Shown here one piece after another: positions 1 through 9,758 of a DNA stretch of 18,600 nucleotides. The notes beneath the pieces were generated by a model, which was not told the DNA's origin, did not search any database, and saw only the letters and a list, made by a program, of their open reading frames with translations. Source of the stretch: Bacillus sp. AFS037270 (GTDB lineage: Bacteria; Bacillota; Bacilli; Bacillales_B; DSM-18226); contig NZ_NUNF01000080.1 in the NCBI RefSeq assembly GCF_002585305.1, positions 1 to 18,600 of the forward strand. The letters run 5' to 3'. The position numbers and the translations under genes are program-made. The stretch's first letter is position 1. Each line of letters opens with the position of its first letter.

Positions 1-102
1 CGCTTCTTTTATTGAGGGAGATTAGTAGATGAAGGGATTGACATTTTTTGTCGCATTAGACCCATAATGCATAATATAAAAGACTTGAGTATGAAAAATA
101 CA

Positions 103-360
103 TCATTTTTTTAAAATTTTTACTAAAGTGATAGTTGTTAATAAAATTATAATAGCTAACATTGAAGAACCACTTCGGTCAGAAGGAACATTTATGTTTG
201 AAAATTTAGTTAAAAAATCACATACTATAAAAATCAGAGCAAATATTAAGAAAGTTTGAATGAAATTCTTAAAGAATGATTTACTTTTTTTCCTTTCAAC
301 TATTGCAAATATAACGCTTGAAATGGTTGTATAAAAAATAAGTTGAATAATGTTTTTCAT
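103..360 (-). CDS. small two-helix membrane protein, unknown function
   Basis: The 85-residue product has two hydrophobic stretches, about residues 5-20 and 34-48, and a third near residues 67-82 that ends in a lysine-rich tail (KILKK). A basic patch (ERKKSKS) follows the first stretch. This suggests a small integral membrane protein. The ATG is preceded at good spacing by AGGGAGA, which supports real translation. It stands alone on the minus strand, and I see no terminator after the stop. I do not recognise the family and assign no function. Confidence 0.55.
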   Translation of the reverse strand: MKNIIQLIFYTTISSVIFAIVERKKSKSFFKNFIQTFLIFALIFIVCDFLTKFSNINVPSDRSGSSMLAIIILLTTITLVKILKK

Positions 361-454
361 TTAAATTCTCCCTGTTTCAAATTTTCAAAGATTTTAAAAT
401 GGAACATACAGTCAGTTTATCCTAAAATAAAAAACAAATTAATAAAAAATCTAA

Positions 455-659
455 ACTATTACTACGAAGAAAAAGGCTAAGGTTGTTGACTCAACTTCAT
501 ATCCATTTAAAGTTGAATATTTAGGTTATTTTGAAACAGATATATGCTTTGAAATAAGGACAAGTAAGGATAAGCGATGATAATAGTCAAATTTTAAAAA
601 GTACTTTAAATAAAACGGTACAGAATTGGAATAATGAGTTAGAAAAAACATGCGGTTAA
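455..659 (+). pseudogene. decayed coding sequence, unidentified
   Basis: Two protein-like stretches lie in different frames without a start. The first, about 455-563, contains YPFKVEYLGYFETDICFEIR and ends at a TGA. The second ends at the TAA at 657-659 and contains SDDNSQILKSTLNKTVQNW. The composition is that of a soluble protein, and the two pieces read like one C-terminal region split by a frameshift. I do not recognise the family. Apart from this, 361-659 holds only the 5' side of the minus-strand membrane gene. This is weak evidence, based only on composition. Confidence 0.25.
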
Positions 660-1769
660 TATATCAATTATTTAGGAGAATTAAATAAAATAAGAGGAAA
701 GATTGCTGAACACTTTGATATTAGTGTATCCAAAGCAGGTCTGCTAGTAAGCTTCTTGACACTTGCTGTCGCAATATCAGGTCACATCATGCCTTTATTG
801 TTTTCAGGAATAAATCGTAAAACGGTCATGCTACTCGTACAAGGTATTTTTGTTATAGGTAACATTGTCTCAATATTTGCACCAAACTTTGAAGTTTTGC
901 TAATTGCTCGTGTGATTCCAGCCTTTTTTCATCCAATTTATTGTTTGATGGCTTTGACGGTAGCCGCTACGTCCGTTAGCAAGGAAGAAGCACCAAAGGC
1001 TATTTCTAAAGTAATGTTGGGAATAACCGCAGGTTTATTAGTTAGTTCACCATTCACTAATTATATTGCTAGTGAAACTTCCATAGAAATGGCGATGTTA
1101 TTCTTTGCTATTGTTAACGCTATGGCATTCATAGCTACATTATTATTCGTACCATCTATGTCTGTTAAAGAAAGACTTTCTTATGGAACTAAAGTAAGCG
1201 TATTAAAAAAGCCCATTAATTGGTTAACTATTGCTGTTGTCGTATCTATAGGATCTTCACAATCTAGTGTCAATAGTTTCATTGCAGAGTACCTTGAAAC
1301 GATTACTAAATATATCGGAAAAGTTTAAGTTTGGTGTTATTTTTACTTGGTTTAGTAAATTTGGCAGGAAACCAAGTAGGTGGAAAGTTACTTACTAAAA
1401 ATGCCCTGAAAACTGTAACCACATACCCAATTGTATTAGCAATATTTTATGTAATGTCATTTCTAACGGTAAGTCCACAATACCTATGACTGTTTTGGAA
1501 TGGGGAATGTTATTTGCTATTGGAGGTATGATTAATCAATTCTGGATTAAATCTGCGGCAATAGAAGCTCCTGATTTCGCTAATGGCTTGTTTCTATCAT
1601 ATGGAAACTTAGGGATAACATTTGGTACAGCCGTTGGCGGATTATTTATATCAGGAATGGGTAACCAAAATATTATATTAGGAGGATTGCTATTCTTGCT
1701 ATTGAGCTTATATCTATAGTTCTGAGTTGCTACATGTTTAGTCCTACAACAAAACAACTTCCTAGCTAA
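660..1769 (+). pseudogene. MFS efflux transporter (DHA1-like), frameshifted and 5'-truncated
   Basis: The translation matches a 12-helix drug or purine efflux permease. EHFDISVSKAGLLVSF and the following loop (FSGINRKTV) are typical of helices 2-3 of Bacillus DHA1 transporters. Helix 1 and any start codon are missing upstream of 660. The frame then changes three times: near 1300-1322, near 1480-1489 where a TGA lies at 1487-1489, and near 1705-1719. The order of frames (0, 2, 1, 0) is what three separate one-base deletions would give. The last frame ends at TAA 1767-1769. Without the first helix and with three shifts it cannot make a working transporter. The exact substrate group is not resolvable. 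Confidence 0.85.
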
Positions 1770-1796
1770 GAAGTAAAGGCAAGTTTGTGAATGGTC

Positions 1797-1820
1797 GTAC
1801 TTAACTAACTGGGTGCTTTT
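1797..1820 (+). repeat. dispersed intergenic repeat, copy A
   Basis: GTACTTAACTAACTGGGTGC followed by a T-run. It shares the pattern G-Y-A-C-T-T-A-A, C-T-A-A, G-G-G-T-R-C with copies near 12086, 14591 and 17333. It lies directly after the transporter pseudogene and may act in transcription termination, though I see no strong stem. Confidence 0.4.
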
Positions 1821-1841
1821 TTTTATGAGCTAATATGATCA

Positions 1842-1893
1842 AAAAGCAGAAAATATGCAGGTTTTCATTCATTTCTTTTATATTTCTGCTTTT
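1842..1893. terminator. long inverted repeat, likely bidirectional terminator
   Basis: A 15-base arm (1842-1856, A-rich with GCAG in the middle) pairs with 1880-1893 with one bulge. The loop is about 23 bases. The stem has an A-rich left arm and T-rich right arm, as in bidirectional terminators. It follows the transporter pseudogene. Confidence 0.5.
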
Positions 1894-2076
1894 GTTTTAT
1901 CGTCAAAAAGAGGATAAGCAAAATTAACTTGATCCATTTATAAAAACTGAAAGTAAAGAATTTGACGATACGTTATTGCCTCTTTACCATCTTTAGAACA
2001 TATTCAAGCTAGTGTAGGAATAAAATTTCAATACTAATACATGAATAAGATTAAAAGATTGATAAAGGGTGAAAGC
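1894..2076. other. intergenic, nothing recognised
   Basis: The stretch between the transporter pseudogene terminator and the nucleotidyltransferase is AT-rich. A short open stretch (DPFIKTESKEFDDTLLPLYH, around 1932-1994) is protein-like but ends in a stop and has no start. No RNA gene or clear promoter is visible. Confidence 0.3.
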
Positions 2077-2691
2077 ATGGAAGCGATCGTTTTAGCTGCT
2101 GGATATTCCAGTCGAGCGAATGCATTTAAAATGACTTTGCCACTGGGGCAAATGTCTGTGTTGGAGCAAACGATTTCTAAATTCGAAGGAGTATGCAGCA
2201 GAGTCATTGTTGTAGCTGGATTTAAAGCGGAACTCATCGAAGAGGAAATCGCAAAAATCTGCCATAAAAATACCTTTTCATTTCAAATAAAGTTTGTTTT
2301 TAATGAAAACTTTGATCTAGGAATGTTTTCTTCCATTCAAAAGGGCTGCAACGAAATAAGTGCCTCGTCCTTCTTTTTAACACCTGGAGATTGTCCGCTG
2401 GTAAAAAAAGAGACGGTTCAGCTACTAGCAAAACATAAAGGAAACGTAGTGATTCCCAGCTTTCAGTATAAAGGTGGTCACCCCATCCGATTATCAAAAC
2501 AAGTGAAACAGGAAATTCTCGAAACTAATCCAGAAAGTAATTTGCGTGCGGTCCTTAATGGTTACGAAAGGGAATACTTGAATGTAGATGACCCAGGAGT
2601 AAACATGGATGTTGATACGCAGGAGGATTACCAGAAAGCTTTTCATTATTGTGTGCGTTTTAACAAGCAAAACCCCTTCAGATACAGTTGA
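2077..2691 (+). CDS. MobA/MocA-like nucleotidyltransferase (NTP_transf_3)
   Basis: A 204-residue GT-A fold nucleotidyltransferase of the group that charges molybdenum cofactor with CMP or GMP, or acts as a xanthine dehydrogenase accessory (PucB-like). The nucleotide-binding loop is at the N-terminus (LAAGYSSR, residues 6-13, with K18). The metal-binding GDCPLV has Asp105, GGHPIRLS lies in the second half, and MDVDT with Asp178 and Asp180 is near the C-terminus. I start at 2077 because AAAGGGTGA sits just upstream and the beta-strand motif then begins at residue 3. An in-frame ATG at 2041 lacks this. The usual glycine after the loop arginine is not kept (SRANAFK). No molybdoenzyme gene is next to it, so the substrate is uncertain. 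Confidence 0.75.
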   Translation: MEAIVLAAGYSSRANAFKMTLPLGQMSVLEQTISKFEGVCSRVIVVAGFKAELIEEEIAKICHKNTFSFQIKFVFNENFDLGMFSSIQKGCNEISASSFFLTPGDCPLVKKETVQLLAKHKGNVVIPSFQYKGGHPIRLSKQVKQEILETNPESNLRAVLNGYEREYLNVDDPGVNMDVDTQEDYQKAFHYCVRFNKQNPFRYS

Positions 2692-2703
2692 AGGGGTTTT
2701 TAT
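2670..2703 (+). terminator. rho-independent terminator overlapping the gene end
   Basis: A perfect 11-base stem AAACCCCTTCA / TGAAGGGGTTT (2670-2680 and 2689-2699) with an 8-base loop and a T-tail. The stop codon TGA 2689-2691 of the nucleotidyltransferase is inside the right arm, so the last residues are encoded by the terminator. Confidence 0.85.
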
Positions 2704-2740
2704 AACTATTTTTTCTCGATGACAACGAGTTAAACACTAT

Positions 2741-2768
2741 AAAAATTCATCCCTACCATTAGGAAGGG
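2741..2768 (-). terminator. terminator of the minus-strand AraC gene
   Basis: CCCTACC (2751-2757) and GGAAGGG (2762-2768) form a stem with one mismatch. Read on the minus strand it is followed by TTTTT and lies directly after the AraC stop codon. Confidence 0.5.
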
Positions 2769-2771
2769 GAT

Positions 2772-3689
2772 TCATACGTTTATCGTTTGGTCATATTTCT
2801 CTCTCAGGCGCTTTATATCTTCTTTAGGTGGAAAACCAAACATACGAGAATATTCACGGCTGAATTGCGATGGACTTTCATAGCCTACACGGAATGCGAC
2901 ATCAGCTGCATCTGTCGACTCAGATAATAACAGACGACGTGCTTCCTGAAGTCTGACTTGTTTTTGGAACTGAATAGGGCTCATAGCAGTTACTTGTTTA
3001 AAGTGCCTATGAAGTGAAGAAACACTCATATTTGCTATTTCCGCAAGTTCCTCAATCCGAAAAGAGCGATCATAGTTATTCATGATCTGTTCGATAACAT
3101 CTCTGATAAGATGGGTAGAGCTTCCTTCTATTGCCATCTGTTCCAACGTACCCCCATGCTGCCCTTGCAGAACCCTATAAAGAATCTCCTTAGTAAATAG
3201 AGGAGCAAGTACCGGAATATCGTCCGGATTTGCTAGCAAACGAGCTAACCTAATGACGGCATCCAACATAGATGACTCCATCGGGCTGACAAACATACCT
3301 CGCTTAGCATTCTCTTTCTTTCCACCTTGAATGTTAAAGTCACGTAAAACATCTAAGATTTGACTCGGTGTAAATACAAGATTGAGAGCCAGATACGGAA
3401 CATCGGAAGAAGCTTCCACAACTTGCCCTGCAACCGGCAGGTCAACCGATGCAACAAGGTAATCGGAAGGACTGTACCTATAGCGCTCTTGAGCGAGCAT
3501 TACTTCCTTCGCTCCCTGAACGATAATGCATAAAGAAGGCTTGTAAACACTGTGATTTAGATCGGTAATATGAGAGCGGCGAATAAAATATAAAGACGGA
3601 ACCTCAGTCGCGTGAACACCATCCTGTCCTGAATAACGCTCTATGAGTTCAGTTAGCTCAACCTGCTGTTTATAGATTTGATCAGACAT
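2772..3689 (-). CDS. AraC-family regulator with AraC_N domain (YqhC-like)
   Basis: A 305-residue transcription regulator. The N-terminal half (about residues 25-180, with SLCIIVQGAKEV and YLVASVDLPV) is the AraC_N type ligand domain found in E. coli YqhC. The C-terminal 110 residues hold two helix-turn-helices (IEELAEIANMSVSSLHRHFK and DVAFRVGYESPSQFSREYSR). YqhC activates aldehyde reductase genes, one of them an aldo/keto reductase, and here the divergent neighbour is an aldo/keto reductase pseudogene, which fits the same wiring. The ATG at 3687-3689 has AAGGGGG upstream. The gene looks intact. Its original operon has decayed, so its present target may be the intact reductase at 7256. The inducer is not known from the sequence. 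Confidence 0.85.
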   Translation of the reverse strand: MSDQIYKQQVELTELIERYSGQDGVHATEVPSLYFIRRSHITDLNHSVYKPSLCIIVQGAKEVMLAQERYRYSPSDYLVASVDLPVAGQVVEASSDVPYLALNLVFTPSQILDVLRDFNIQGGKKENAKRGMFVSPMESSMLDAVIRLARLLANPDDIPVLAPLFTKEILYRVLQGQHGGTLEQMAIEGSSTHLIRDVIEQIMNNYDRSFRIEELAEIANMSVSSLHRHFKQVTAMSPIQFQKQVRLQEARRLLLSESTDAADVAFRVGYESPSQFSREYSRMFGFPPKEDIKRLREKYDQTINV

Positions 3690-3737
3690 AAAAGGCCCCC
3701 TTGTTCTTGATTCTTGCTAGTTTCATTCTAATGCATA

Positions 3738-3752
3738 TTCGCCTATTGCGAA
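3738..3752. promoter_or_regulatory. dyad in the divergent intergenic region
   Basis: TTCGC-CTATT-GCGAA is a perfect 5-base-arm dyad about 50 bases upstream of the AraC start and 140 upstream of the reductase pseudogene. It is a possible operator for the AraC protein. The position is suggestive, but the arms are short. Confidence 0.3.
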
Positions 3753-3889
3753 AGTAGCTGTGATAGGATTAGGCAATCAATTGATAGGAATGTGATACCA
3801 TTCGCTTTTTTATATGAAGCATAATTAGGAAGAACACAATGAACAACTCGTGGAATTAAGGTGTCAATTATAGAAAGAAAGGAAGATAA

Positions 3890-4249
<360 letters not shown>

Positions 4250-4333
4250 GAGAAGTGCAAAAAATACATCAACATGTATTTCCTCTTCAAACACAAGTTT
4301 AGCAACTCTCGGCTTATTAGAAGAATAAATAAA

Positions 4334-4675
4334 ATGAAAGAAGTGAATGAATTGTCAAAATCAAATGAACCTACTGTTGCACAGAAATTGTTGGGAGATT
4401 TCGCTCCAAAGCTTGTTGAATTAACTGATGATGTTTTGTTTGGAGATGTTTGGGAGCGTAGTGAACTTTCTAAACGCGACCGCAGTTTAATTACCGTTGC
4501 TTCTTTATTGACTGGAGGGAATACAGAACAGCTGAAATCCCATTTAAATTTAGCAAAACAAAACGGTCTTTCAGAAGAAGAACTTATCGAAGCAATAACT
4601 CATCTTGCTTTTTACGCTGGTTGGGCGAAGGCGATGTCTGCCATGATGGTTGCAAAAGAAGTGTTTTCAAAATAA
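4334..4675 (+). CDS. carboxymuconolactone decarboxylase-family protein
   Basis: A 113-residue CMD/AhpD-like helical protein. The core (VWERSELSKRDRSLITVASL, then GGNTEQLKSHLNLAKQNGLS and EAITHLAFYAGW) matches the single-domain CMD proteins that sit next to cupin and short-chain dehydrogenase genes in many bacteria. The two-cysteine CxxC of AhpD peroxidases is absent, so peroxidase activity is unlikely. I start at ATG 4334, since the product then has the family length. An in-frame ATG at 4274 would add 20 unusual residues, though AGGAGAAG lies upstream of that one. This is the only gene of its cluster without a visible lesion. Whether it is still transcribed is unclear because the first gene of the operon is broken. 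Confidence 0.8.
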   Translation: MKEVNELSKSNEPTVAQKLLGDFAPKLVELTDDVLFGDVWERSELSKRDRSLITVASLLTGGNTEQLKSHLNLAKQNGLSEEELIEAITHLAFYAGWAKAMSAMMVAKEVFSK

Positions 4676-4713
4676 TTGTGAATTTTGAAGTTACTACGAA
4701 AGGGAAATGATTT

Positions 4714-5140
4714 ATGCCAATTAACAAAAATCAAGTTGAAAATGCAATTTTCTCAATAGGCGAAAAAGCCCCAGGAAGCATTTAAAAAGTATTTTATTGG
4801 TGATAGCTATCTTAAAATGCTTGTCCCATTTGATAGTCTGTTGAAAAACTCAATTGGAAATGTAACTTTTGAACCAGGATGCCGAAATAACTGGCACAAG
4901 CATCCAGGAGGACAGATTCTTTTAGTTACCGCTGGTAAAGGATGGTATCAGGAAGAAGGAAAACCAGCACAGGAACTACATCCTTGAGATGTGGTAGAAA
5001 TCCTTCCAAATGTAAAACACTGGCATGGCGCTGCTGCTGACAGTTGGTTTGCTCATCTTGCGATTGACCCTGAGACAACAGCCGGTCCTCCTGAGTGGCT
5101 TGAACCAGTAACAGACGAGGAATATTACAATTTAAAATAA
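4714..5140 (+). pseudogene. cupin-domain protein, frameshift plus nonsense codon
   Basis: A small single-domain cupin of about 140 residues. Cupin motif 1 is visible (NNWHKHPGGQILLVTAGKGW), and motif 2 continues after the lesion (DVVEILPNVKHWHGAA). The start ATG at 4714 has AAAGGG upstream. One extra base in the CCCC run near 4771-4777 throws the frame into a TAA within QEAFKK. A further TGA at 4985-4987 stands where the family has the glycine of HPGDVV. Two independent lesions make it non-functional. It lies between the CMD gene and the dehydrogenase pseudogene, which is the usual gene order of such clusters. Confidence 0.9.
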
Positions 5141-5168
5141 CTGGAATTTCTCCAGAGTGGGCTTTTTT
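5141..5168 (+). terminator. weak hairpin after the cupin pseudogene
   Basis: CTGGA-ATTTC-TCCAG (5141-5155) is followed, after AGTGGGC, by a T-run. The gap between stem and T-run makes this a poor or decayed terminator. Confidence 0.3.
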
Positions 5169-5201
5169 ATTACTTTTTATTAAGAAAGGATATTGTTTAA
5201 T

Positions 5202-5934
5202 ATATCTAATATTCAAGGTAAAGTTGTCATTATTATGGTGTCTCTAGTGGGATTGGTGAGGCAACTGCAAAAGAACTTGCATCTAAAGGTGCGAAATTAG
5301 TGTTAGCCGCTCGTCGTGAAGACGTTTAAAGAAATTACAAGAAGAGATTCATCATAATGGCGGGCAGGCTATTTATAAAGTAACCGATGTGACTTCGCAT
5401 GAACAATTGGAAGAGTTAGCTGGGGTTGCCCTTAAAGAGTTTGGAAGAATCGATGTATTGGTCAATGCTGGACTTATGCCAAATTCATTTCTTCATCAGA
5501 AAAAAATTGATGATTGGAACAAAATGATTGATGTCAACTTTAAAGGAGTTCTTTATGGAATTGCCGCTGTGCTTCCTTCGATGAGAGAACGTAAATCAGG
5601 TCATATTAATCTTACTTCCGTAGCAGGACACTTTGTTGGTGCTGGAAGCGCTGTTTATGCCGGTACTAAGTTTGCTGTTCGTGCGATTTCTGAGGGTCTT
5701 CGTAAAGAAGAGTATGGCAACAATATACGTACCACCATTATATCGCCAGGAATGGTTAAGTCTGAATTAACAGAATCGATTACAGATATGAATTTTAAAC
5801 CAGTGATTGAAAAAATGTATGAAGGTGCTATTGATGCAGAAGCAATAGCTCATGCCATTGTATTTGCAATTGAACAACCTTCTGATGTAGCGATTAATGA
5901 GATGATTATTCGTCCTACAAGTCAAGAGCGGTAA
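5202..5934 (+). pseudogene. short-chain dehydrogenase/reductase, frameshifted
   Basis: A classical SDR of about 245 residues. The cofactor loop can be rebuilt as TGVSSGIG near 5235-5258, the active-site YAGTK lies near 5656-5670, and the end is PTSQER. The start position, 11 bases after AAAGGA, is ATA rather than ATG. One base is missing in the Thr codon at 5235-5236, and another at 5324, where CGT has lost its C, creating TAA at 5327-5329. The pattern of frames (0, 2, 1) agrees with two single deletions. Two codons are also lost in frame: NNAG has become VNAG, and HIIN has become HIN. The longest open piece (from 5389) lacks the NADPH-binding half, so no activity is expected. Confidence 0.9.
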
Positions 5935-6131
5935 TCCACTTGCACTTGTAAGGAACGAATACCTTCCATTAGCCTGCAATCATAAAGTGGCGTAATTTAC
6001 AAACATTATGTCGTTCTTTGCTAATTACAAAACGATGTTGGATAGGTAGAATAATAACTGTAACATCCACAATGAAAGATACAAATCACAACCAAAGCTT
6101 AGTGTGTAAGTATAGAAAGAGGCGATTATGC

Positions 6132-7181
6132 ATGACCGCACATTCCTTAGACCTCATAAAAGTCCCCGTAACAACTTGGTCGGGCTTTCATCAATTAGGT
6201 ATCTCAGCTCAGGACGTGGTTCGCAAAGCACAGCTGCCGATCACCATTCTTACCGAATCGGTTGAAGTGACTACAGCCGAGTATTTCGCGCTTTGGAATG
6301 CTGTATCCGAATTAATGAGTGACACTGCTGTTGGAATAATCAAGCTCATTACGGAGTTAAATCCAGCGCAGCTGCCACCGAGCGTCTTAGCACCCTATCA
6401 TGCTCGTGACTACCGGGACGCTCTAAGTCGAATTGCCAGGTACAAACAACTTTGTTTTCCCGAACGCCTTCATGTCACCGAGGATGGAGAACTCTGCACC
6501 ATCGAACTAGAATTTCTTTATACTGAGCAGCCTGAACCACCAATTTTGGTTTATCTGACATTTGCATCTCTGCTGCAGCTAGGAAGGATAGGCTCAGGTC
6601 ATCGTTTTCCTGCTAAGTCAGTTGAATTTTCGCAACCGAACCCACTGGGGGGCGTGAGGGCTCTTGAAGATTACTTCGGAAGTGGCGTCAAATTCGGCGC
6701 AACTAACAACCGTTTGATACTGCATCGAAGTGATTTGGATCGCCACTTTGTTACGTATAATGAGGAGCTACTAGACATACTAGTTCCTGCACTAGAAAAA
6801 TCTCTGGACGATAAGCAACGCAGCAAATCAATGACCGAGATCGTCAAGTGGATTATAAAACGCAGCCTAGATGGGGGACGCCCTGATGTGCAGATAATCG
6901 CAGGAGAGTTGGGATTGAGCGAACGTACTTTACAGCGCCGACTCACTAACGAGGGTACAAGCTTCAAGCACCTGTTGTCGGAGGCAAGACGTGAGAAGGC
7001 AAGGGAGTATCTTGCAGACCCATCGCTCGATATAAAAGAAGTGGCATTTCTACTTGGATATGAAGACAAGACCTCGTTTTACCGTGCATTTCGACTTTGG
7101 GAGGGTGATACACCTGCAAATTGGCGTGCTGAACAATTAGGCATAAGAGAAGGCAGTCAAGATTTTCCGTTTATTCACTAA
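6132..7181 (+). CDS. AraC-family regulator with arabinose-binding-like domain (OruR-type)
   Basis: A 349-residue regulator. The N-terminal ~190 residues (WSGFHQLGISAQDVVRKAQL; PPSVLAPYHARDYRDALSRI) match the Arabinose_bd domain found in OruR/ArgR-type AraC proteins. The C-terminal 100 residues carry the two helix-turn-helices (IAGELGLSERTLQRRLTNEG; EVAFLLGYEDKTSFYRAFRL). I start at ATG 6132 because AAAGAGGC lies 8 bases upstream and the family begins there. In-frame codons back to 6018 lack this. The gene is GC-richer than its neighbours: 32 of 60 bases at 6181-6240, against 23 of 60 at 7321-7380 in the next gene. This hints at separate ancestry. The aldo/keto reductase 74 bases downstream is the obvious candidate target. 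Confidence 0.85.
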   Translation: MTAHSLDLIKVPVTTWSGFHQLGISAQDVVRKAQLPITILTESVEVTTAEYFALWNAVSELMSDTAVGIIKLITELNPAQLPPSVLAPYHARDYRDALSRIARYKQLCFPERLHVTEDGELCTIELEFLYTEQPEPPILVYLTFASLLQLGRIGSGHRFPAKSVEFSQPNPLGGVRALEDYFGSGVKFGATNNRLILHRSDLDRHFVTYNEELLDILVPALEKSLDDKQRSKSMTEIVKWIIKRSLDGGRPDVQIIAGELGLSERTLQRRLTNEGTSFKHLLSEARREKAREYLADPSLDIKEVAFLLGYEDKTSFYRAFRLWEGDTPANWRAEQLGIREGSQDFPFIH

Positions 7182-7213
7182 AGATAGTACAGTAGTTTCC
7201 AATAAATCTATAA

Positions 7214-8107
<894 letters not shown>

Positions 8108-8141
8108 AACTCTTTAGAACAAAAGGAAAATTTTTATAAAC

Positions 8142-8176
8142 AAAGCTGCCCTAAATTTTTGGGGCGGCTTCTTTTT
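8142..8176 (+). terminator. rho-independent terminator after the aldo/keto reductase
   Basis: AAGCTGCCC (8143-8151) pairs with GGGCGGCTT (8162-8170) with one G-U pair, followed by a T-run. Confidence 0.85.
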
Positions 8177-8189
8177 GAAATTATTTAAA

Positions 8190-8209
8190 CCATAGAGCCT
8201 TAGCTATGG
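8190..8209. promoter_or_regulatory. dyad upstream of the metallohydrolase
   Basis: CCATAG-8 bases-CTATGG lies about 70 bases before the start of the metallohydrolase. It is a possible operator. The arms are only 6 bases, so chance is not excluded. Confidence 0.25.
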
Positions 8210-8277
8210 CATACAAAGCATAGCTTATAAAATCTAATACATGGAAAGAATCCTAGAAATGAAAGGAGGAGTAGAAA

Positions 8278-9459
8278 ATGTCAAACTCAAAAGAAAATAC
8301 TGCCACACAAAAAATAATCGAGAACGTTGCACCAAAGGTTAGGAAAGGAATGATGAAAAAAATAATGATTTATTTATTCATCTTTTTAGTTTTATTTTGT
8401 GTTTTCATCTTATTATTTATAACCATATATCCAGCATTCGGAGGAAACCCCAGCAAAGAACAAAAAGAGGTAAATAGTAAGTTTAAAAATTATGCAGAGG
8501 GTAAATTTTTCTATGAGGGAAGTACAAAGTTAAATGGGAATGAATCTAACACTTCCATATCTAAAGATTCTACTTCAGCAGGAGAAGACCGCAATCCTTC
8601 TGGTCAGGTTCCTGTTTCTGAGATTGATTGGAACAAAATTAATAGTAAAGAAGATAGTTTAACCTGGTTTGGGCATTCTGCTTTTTTACTTAGTATTGAT
8701 AATAAAAAGATACTCATAGATCCTATGCTAGGCCCAATTGCTTCACCCATTTCTTTTGCAGGACCTAAACGCTACAGTAAAGATATGTTGGATATGATTA
8801 AAGAGATGCCGCCTATAGATGCTGTCTTTATTACGCATGATCATTACGACCACTTAGATTATCAATCTATAAAAAAGCTAAAGAGCAAGGTCGGCCATTT
8901 CTTCGTTCCTTACGGTGTAAGTAATCATTTGATTCGATGGGGGGTTGCAAAAGAAAAAATTACAGAACTTAATTGGTGGGATGAAACTGAGTTTCAAGGT
9001 TTAACCATTGCATTAACTCCATCTAAACATTTCTCTGGAAGAGGGATTTTTAATAGAGATACTACCCTTTGGGGTGGTTGGGTCATTCTTGGGAAACAAA
9101 CACGTTTCTATACCAGTGGAGATGGTGGTTATGATGCACATTTTAAGAAAATTGGCGATAAATACGGACCTTTTGATATTGCATTAATAGAAGGTGGTCA
9201 ATATGATAGACGCTGGTCTTGGGCTCATATGTTTCCGGAAGAATCTGTTCAGGCTAATATAGATGTAAAAGGCAAGCATATGATGTTAATGCATTGGGGT
9301 GCCTTTACACTTGCGAATCATGGTTGGACAGAACCAATTGAACGAACATTAATCGCGGCGAAGAAAAGTGATGTGAATCTTATCGCTCCACAAATTGGTG
9401 AAACTGTTCAATTGGATGGAAGGTTGTCTGTTCCTGTTTCATCATGGTGGAAAAATTAA
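8278..9459 (+). CDS. membrane-anchored MBL-fold hydrolase (NAPE-PLD/RomA-like)
   Basis: A 393-residue protein of the Lactamase_B_2 group. A single hydrophobic helix at about residues 29-50, after a basic stretch (RKGMMKK), anchors it to the membrane. A Ser/Thr/Asn-rich linker runs to about residue 120. The metal site is complete: HDHYDHLD at 187-194, His251 (PSKHFSG), Asp282 (SGDGGY) and His339 (LMHWGAF). The motif TWFGHSAFLL at the domain start is typical of NAPE-PLD-like and UlaG/RomA-like hydrolases, which act on phosphodiester or lactone bonds. The ATG has a very strong AAAGGAGG site. It is longer at the N-terminus than the common relatives because of the anchor. Substrate unknown; the catalytic domain is probably outside the cell. 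Confidence 0.85.
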   Translation: MSNSKENTATQKIIENVAPKVRKGMMKKIMIYLFIFLVLFCVFILLFITIYPAFGGNPSKEQKEVNSKFKNYAEGKFFYEGSTKLNGNESNTSISKDSTSAGEDRNPSGQVPVSEIDWNKINSKEDSLTWFGHSAFLLSIDNKKILIDPMLGPIASPISFAGPKRYSKDMLDMIKEMPPIDAVFITHDHYDHLDYQSIKKLKSKVGHFFVPYGVSNHLIRWGVAKEKITELNWWDETEFQGLTIALTPSKHFSGRGIFNRDTTLWGGWVILGKQTRFYTSGDGGYDAHFKKIGDKYGPFDIALIEGGQYDRRWSWAHMFPEESVQANIDVKGKHMMLMHWGAFTLANHGWTEPIERTLIAAKKSDVNLIAPQIGETVQLDGRLSVPVSSWWKN

Positions 9460-9475
9460 TTTGGCAAATAATTAC

Positions 9476-9517
9476 AAAACAAGAAGCAATTTGTTTAAGA
9501 CAACTGCTCCTTGTTTT
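9476..9517. terminator. inverted repeat after the metallohydrolase
   Basis: AAAACAAGAAGCA (9476-9488) pairs with TGCTCCTTGTTTT (9505-9517) with one mismatch. This 13-base stem ends in T-rich sequence and can serve as a terminator. Confidence 0.55.
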
Positions 9518-9522
9518 AATAG

Positions 9523-9747
9523 AAATTTGAAAGATATCGTTATAAATTCCACAATGTAGACATCGCAAACGTCTTGTCATCGGAGCTTTGGTATATTGAA
9601 AATGGGAATCAATACACAGTTATAACAGTTGCAGAACAAAATATGGTAGATAACTCAAAAGCAGGAGGTCGTAACGGTTTAAGGAAAGTGTCAGTATTAA
9701 CAGTGGTAAAGAATTGCAGAATATCACAAATCCGGTCTTTTTTTTAA
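9523..9747 (+). pseudogene. unidentified open stretch, probable gene fragment
   Basis: A 74-codon open stretch with no start codon or ribosome site reads as protein in its middle (FHNVDIANVLSSELWYIENG, then QYTVITVAEQNMVDNSKAGG) and ends at TAA in a T-run. It sits between a terminator hairpin and the TerC gene. I do not recognise the family. It may be the 3' remnant of a lost gene, or chance. Confidence 0.25.
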
Positions 9748-9758
9748 CCTCAAATTAA

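Noticed and set aside
38..68. Promoter TTGACA with CATAAT at 63-68
   Set aside because: The 19-base spacer is too long and no plus-strand gene follows closely.
1486..1719. Separate small membrane protein starting MTVLEWGML
   Set aside because: It is an internal piece of the frameshifted transporter; neighbouring frames carry the missing flanks.
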